A stretch of 10,470 nt of DNA, taken from positions 1-10,470 of the forward strand of contig JAFDCC010000250.1 of the NCBI GenBank assembly GCA_019312985.1. The letters are read 5' to 3'. The stretch is from Deltaproteobacteria bacterium (GTDB lineage Bacteria; Desulfobacterota; Desulfobulbia; Desulfobulbales; BM004). Below the pieces are notes generated by a model, which made no database searches, had not been told where the DNA came from, and saw only the letters and a list, made by a program, of their open reading frames with translations. Positions 8,730-10,470 of the stretch are shown piece by piece (the first letter of the stretch is position 1; every line of letters begins with the position of its first letter). Both the position numbers and the translations under genes were made by a program.

Positions 8730-8759
8730 TTTATATAGTGCACCTGGAAATTATCACAA
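8730..8759 (-). promoter_or_regulatory. Candidate sigma70-type promoter of the efflux operon
   Basis: On the minus strand a TTGTGA -35 box (8759-8754) is followed after 18 bases by TATAAA (8735-8730); with 16-base spacing the alternative -10 is TATATA. Transcription would begin near 8723, giving a leader of about 36 nt before the adaptor ATG. The block is AT-rich within a GC-rich region. It was identified by eye only. Confidence 0.45.
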
Positions 8760-8761
8760 CC

Positions 8762-8770
8762 TGTTATAAT
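8762..8770 (+). promoter_or_regulatory. Candidate extended -10 promoter on the plus strand
   Basis: The plus strand carries TG-T-TATAAT, a perfect extended -10 element, but no good -35 box lies 16-18 bases upstream. If active, it would start transcription near 8777 and read into the inverted-repeat cluster at 8814-9017, more than 500 bases before the cytochrome gene. It could therefore drive a small RNA or a long leader. The match could also be chance in AT-rich DNA. Confidence 0.25.
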
Positions 8771-8813
8771 ACATCTAAATTGTCGATAAAACCATTGGGG
8801 AAATACCTGAAAA

Positions 8814-9017
8814 ACAAGTGCTAAAATCCTTGTGGCGCCTCTTCGGGCGGCGAGCACGTTGCGGGGTTAACGGCCGGTGTATTTTACCGGATCAGTGCAA
8901 AGTGTTTCGATGGCAGCCGTTTCCGGATCAGGCGCACTACAGACCGGGTCACGGCAAGCGGGAACGGGCCCGGGTCCCTGCTTGACCCGAGAAACATGAT
9001 GGCCTTGCACTAAACGG
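8814..9017 (+). other. Cluster of nested inverted repeats: possible structured RNA or small repeat element
   Basis: Several complementary segments can be seen. ACAAG 8814-8818 pairs with CTTGT 8829-8833. CGCC 8836-8839 pairs with GGCG 8846-8849 around TCTTCG. CCGGT 8874-8878 pairs with ACCGG 8886-8890. The strongest element is CAAGCGGG 8955-8962 with CCTGCTTG 8977-8984 (8 bp, one G-U), extended below a one-sided bulge by CGGGT 8945-8949 with ACCCG 8985-8989. AGTGCAA 8894-8900 pairs with TTGCACT 9005-9011 and could close the whole structure, with CCG 8887-8889 and CGG 9015-9017 outside it. CCGGATCAG also occurs twice as a direct repeat (8887-8895 and 8923-8931). No known riboswitch or RNA family is recognised, and no T-run follows any stem. 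The strand is assigned arbitrarily, since these pairings work on either. Confidence 0.3.
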
Positions 9018-9039
9018 CATTCCTAACACATTGTGGCAC

Positions 9040-9068
9040 TTGTTTATCGAACGCTCACATGCTATATT
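9040..9068 (+). promoter_or_regulatory. Candidate sigma70-type promoter of the cytochrome gene
   Basis: TTGTTT (9040-9045) is separated by 17 bases from TATATT (9063-9068), and the -10 is preceded by TG at 9060-9061, an extended -10 feature. The predicted start near 9075 leaves an unusually long leader of about 250 nt before the ATG at 9325, which includes the hairpin at 9147-9179. It was identified by eye only. Confidence 0.45.
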
Positions 9069-9146
9069 ATTCTATTAATCACCAAAACAGGTTCCTGCCG
9101 GGAAACGACTGCCATGAAAGGGGTTCAGCTGAAAATGCCCTGGTGG

Positions 9147-9179
9147 GGCCTCCTGGGACGTGCCATTGTCCAGGAGGCC
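9147..9179 (+). promoter_or_regulatory. Strong hairpin in the predicted 5' leader of the cytochrome gene
   Basis: GGCCTCCTGG (9147-9156) and CCAGGAGGCC (9170-9179) form a perfect 10-bp stem around a 13-nt loop, with possible G-U extensions at both ends. There is no T-run after the stem on either strand, so a classical intrinsic terminator is unlikely. Its place between the predicted promoter and the start codon suggests a role in mRNA stability or regulation of the cytochrome gene. It could also be a palindromic binding site. Confidence 0.5.
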
Positions 9180-9313
9180 TTACAGCCGGGAGACAGTTCG
9201 AGCAGGCAGTGACATCCGCCTGGTTTTATTCCAGAAGTCCAAGAGGCTTTTGGGGGATAAAGGCCGGTATGCTGCTGCATGAAAATCATTGTTCGCTAAA
9301 GATTCCTGGAAAA

Positions 9314-9318
9314 GGAGG
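9314..9318 (+). promoter_or_regulatory. Ribosome-binding site that sets the cytochrome start
   Basis: GGAGG, within AAAGGAGG, lies six bases before the ATG at 9325. This decides the start in favour of 9325 over the in-frame ATG at 9289. The chosen start places a textbook signal peptide directly at the N-terminus. Confidence 0.85.
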
Positions 9319-9324
9319 TTGCGT

Positions 9325-10470
9325 ATGAAGTTTTTCAGGCCAGTTCTTGTTGCCTTTCTGGTCTTGCTTCCAGTTTCTGCATTTGGAGAAAAAGCCAAAA
9401 CCATCGAGGAACTTGCATCCATGTTTGACTCGGGCAGCTGCAAAGAATGCCATGCCGAGATATACGCCCAATGGGAAAATTCACATCACGCCCGTTCCCT
9501 CATGGGGGTGCTGGGCGGTTTGTTTATGACACCCCTGGCAATGCAAGGAAAGACGCCGTTTTCCCCGGATGATCCGGCGCAGGCGACCCTGGATACATTC
9601 CCGTGTTTCAAATGTCATCTGCCGCAGGCCGTGCTTTTTGCAGACGACGCATTTGCAAAGGACTACGCCAAAGCCCTGATAGCACAGGATAAAACCAGGA
9701 TAAGCAAGCTCAGGATAACATGCATAACATGCCATAACACCAAGGCGATAATCCATAAACGCTCGGAGGGACACCCTGAAGCAGGCGTGCTGTACGGCTC
9801 GAAAGAAATTGCCGCCCACGATGATAAAGTATTCAAGAAAGTGAAGAAAAGCTCCATCATGGATCATGCCATCATGTGCGGCCAGTGTCACGGACAGGGG
9901 CCGAATCTGGAGTTTGAAAATCCTGTCCAGTGCGCCACCCTTTACGGCAGTTACCAGCATAACTACCTGTCAAAGGGCGGCCAGAAACAGTGCCAGGAGT
10001 GCCATATGCAAAAGGTTGACGGTCTTGCCGACCACCTTTTTGCCCCGAACTGGAATGACATGGAAGCCACAAAGAAGCTTCTCCAGGATTCCATATCGCT
10101 CGATATCGATACCGTCGGCTATGACTGGCTGCGGCAGTCGAAGGAGCACAAACCGTTGGTGGTTGTGAACACCAGGATTAACCAGAGTGCCGGGCATCGG
10201 ATTCCGGACGGCTGACCTTCCCACAACCGGGTGGTCCTGGAAGTGACCGCAAAGACGGCAGAGGGCAAGGAAGTCTACAATATGGAGAAGCATTACCATC
10301 CCCAGGCAACGGACTGCAGAACCAACAAGATGCTGTACGGTGCCCAGGTGAAGACCCAGTATATACGGGACACCTCGCTGCAGCCCCTGGAAACCAGGGC
10401 GGAAAGCTTTGAGATATTCCTTCCCGAAGGGGTCCGCACCGTTGATGTCACCGTTTCACTCCGCTATGAG
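9325..10470 (+). CDS. Exported five-haem cytochrome c, probable selenoprotein with in-frame UGA at 10213-10215 (3' end beyond window)
   Basis: The product starts MKFFRPVLVAFLVLLPVSAF, a Sec signal peptide probably cleaved near residue 21, so it acts outside the cytoplasm. Five CXXCH haem-attachment sites follow at residues 39-43, 94-98, 133-137, 185-189 and 223-227. The first, CKECH, is followed by AEIYAQWENSHHARSL, the arrangement seen in cytochrome c554-like multihaem proteins. After the haem region comes a beta-rich domain beginning near residue 280 (VVVNTRINQSAGHRIPDG), where the frame meets TGA at codon 297. The next 85 codons to the window edge contain no stop, keep GC-rich third positions and read as a natural continuation: PSHNRVVLEVTAK, then RDTSLQPLETRAESFEI. 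The gene therefore appears to be interrupted by a recoded UGA, best read as selenocysteine, rather than to end there. The nearest non-haem cysteine downstream is C331. It probably transfers electrons in the periplasm or at the cell surface; substrate and partners are unknown. Alternatives are a nonsense mutation or a sequence error. Confidence 0.85.
10231..10250 (+). promoter_or_regulatory. Candidate bacterial SECIS stem-loop after the in-frame UGA
   Basis: GTGGTC (10231-10236) can pair with GACCGC (10245-10250), giving six pairs with one G-U, around the eight-base loop CTGGAAGT. If C10237 also pairs with G10243, T10244 is bulged and the loop becomes TGGAA, with G in its second position. The apical loop starts 21 nt after the UGA, within the range described for bacterial SECIS elements, which lie inside the coding region just after the Sec codon and carry G in the apical loop. 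Competing pairings exist: CTTCC 10217-10221 with GGAAG 10239-10243, and CCAC 10221-10224 with GTGG 10231-10234. No folding was computed. Confidence 0.45.

Larger units (their letters stand above)
8687..9324. other. Divergent intergenic region, about 640 bp
   Basis: No convincing coding region lies between the divergent adaptor and cytochrome genes. The short open frames here lack ribosome-binding sites and protein-like composition. The part near 8730-8815 is clearly AT-richer than its surroundings and contains promoter-like sequences on both strands. The middle (about 8814-9017) is dense in inverted repeats. The right part holds a promoter candidate and a strong leader hairpin for the cytochrome gene. 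These elements are listed separately. Confidence 0.7.

Noticed and set aside
9034..9048. Sigma54-type promoter (TGGCAC at 9034-9039)
   Set aside because: The -24 half is good, but the -12 position lacks GC at the required spacing (TC at 9047-9048).
9147..9179. Hairpin as an intrinsic terminator
   Set aside because: Neither strand has a T-run after the stem, and it lies upstream of a gene rather than after one.
9137..9195. GEMM-I (c-di-GMP) riboswitch, prompted by GGGACG near a GCC-rich stem
   Set aside because: The conserved GGGACGCAAAG core and the tetraloop-receptor arrangement are absent.
9190..9215. tRNA-like T-loop (GTTCGAGC)
   Set aside because: No acceptor, D-stem or anticodon arms can be placed around it, so no tRNA or selC gene is supported.
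9289..9324. Upstream in-frame ATG as cytochrome start
   Set aside because: It adds a charged 12-residue leader before the signal peptide, and the strong GGAGG sits correctly for the ATG at 9325.
9059..9328. Short plus-strand frame of 89 codons in the cytochrome leader
   Set aside because: No ribosome-binding site precedes it, its composition is not protein-like, and it spans the strong hairpin and the cytochrome start.
9325..10215. Cytochrome gene as a complete 296-residue protein ending at the TGA
   Set aside because: The frame stays open to the window edge after the TGA, and the downstream translation looks like the same C-terminal domain, so ending at the TGA would cut a beta-domain in its first strand.

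Overview
This 10.5 kb window comes from a Gram-negative bacterium with moderately high GC. The genes combine a periplasmic adaptor, two RND-type inner-membrane transporters and an exported five-haem cytochrome c with a probable selenocysteine codon. Together these fit Desulfobacterota (former Deltaproteobacteria). That assignment is inferred from gene content; the window holds no rRNA or other taxonomic marker.

Layout. About 8.7 kb is one tightly packed minus-strand operon. In transcription order it encodes a membrane-fusion/periplasmic adaptor (8686-7598), an AcrB-like HAE-type RND permease (7591-4469), a second transporter of the MMPL/HAE3-like RND type (4479-1993), a membrane-anchored protein with a degenerate class C beta-lactamase fold plus an NTF2-like domain (1996-140), and the first 46 codons of another membrane-anchored protein that runs off the left edge (138-1). 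Junctions are a 6-nt gap, an 11-nt overlap, a 4-nt ATGA overlap and a 1-nt gap, so the genes are very probably co-transcribed and translationally coupled. No outer-membrane TolC-type channel is visible. It may lie beyond the left edge or elsewhere in the genome.

An intergenic region of about 640 bp (8687-9324) separates this operon from a divergent plus-strand gene. It holds a plausible minus-strand promoter, a plausible plus-strand promoter, a cluster of nested inverted repeats that could be a structured RNA or small repeat element, and a perfect 10-bp hairpin in the predicted leader of the cytochrome gene.

The plus-strand gene (from 9325) encodes a secreted c-type cytochrome with five CXXCH sites. 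Its reading frame meets a TGA at 10213-10215, then stays open for 85 further codons that read as the expected continuation of the same protein. A stem-loop with G residues in its apical loop lies just downstream of the TGA, at a SECIS-like distance. The most economical reading is UGA-encoded selenocysteine in a multihaem cytochrome. This is the most interesting signal in the window. The second is the operon that pairs two different RND transporters with a hydrolase-fold protein lacking its catalytic motifs.
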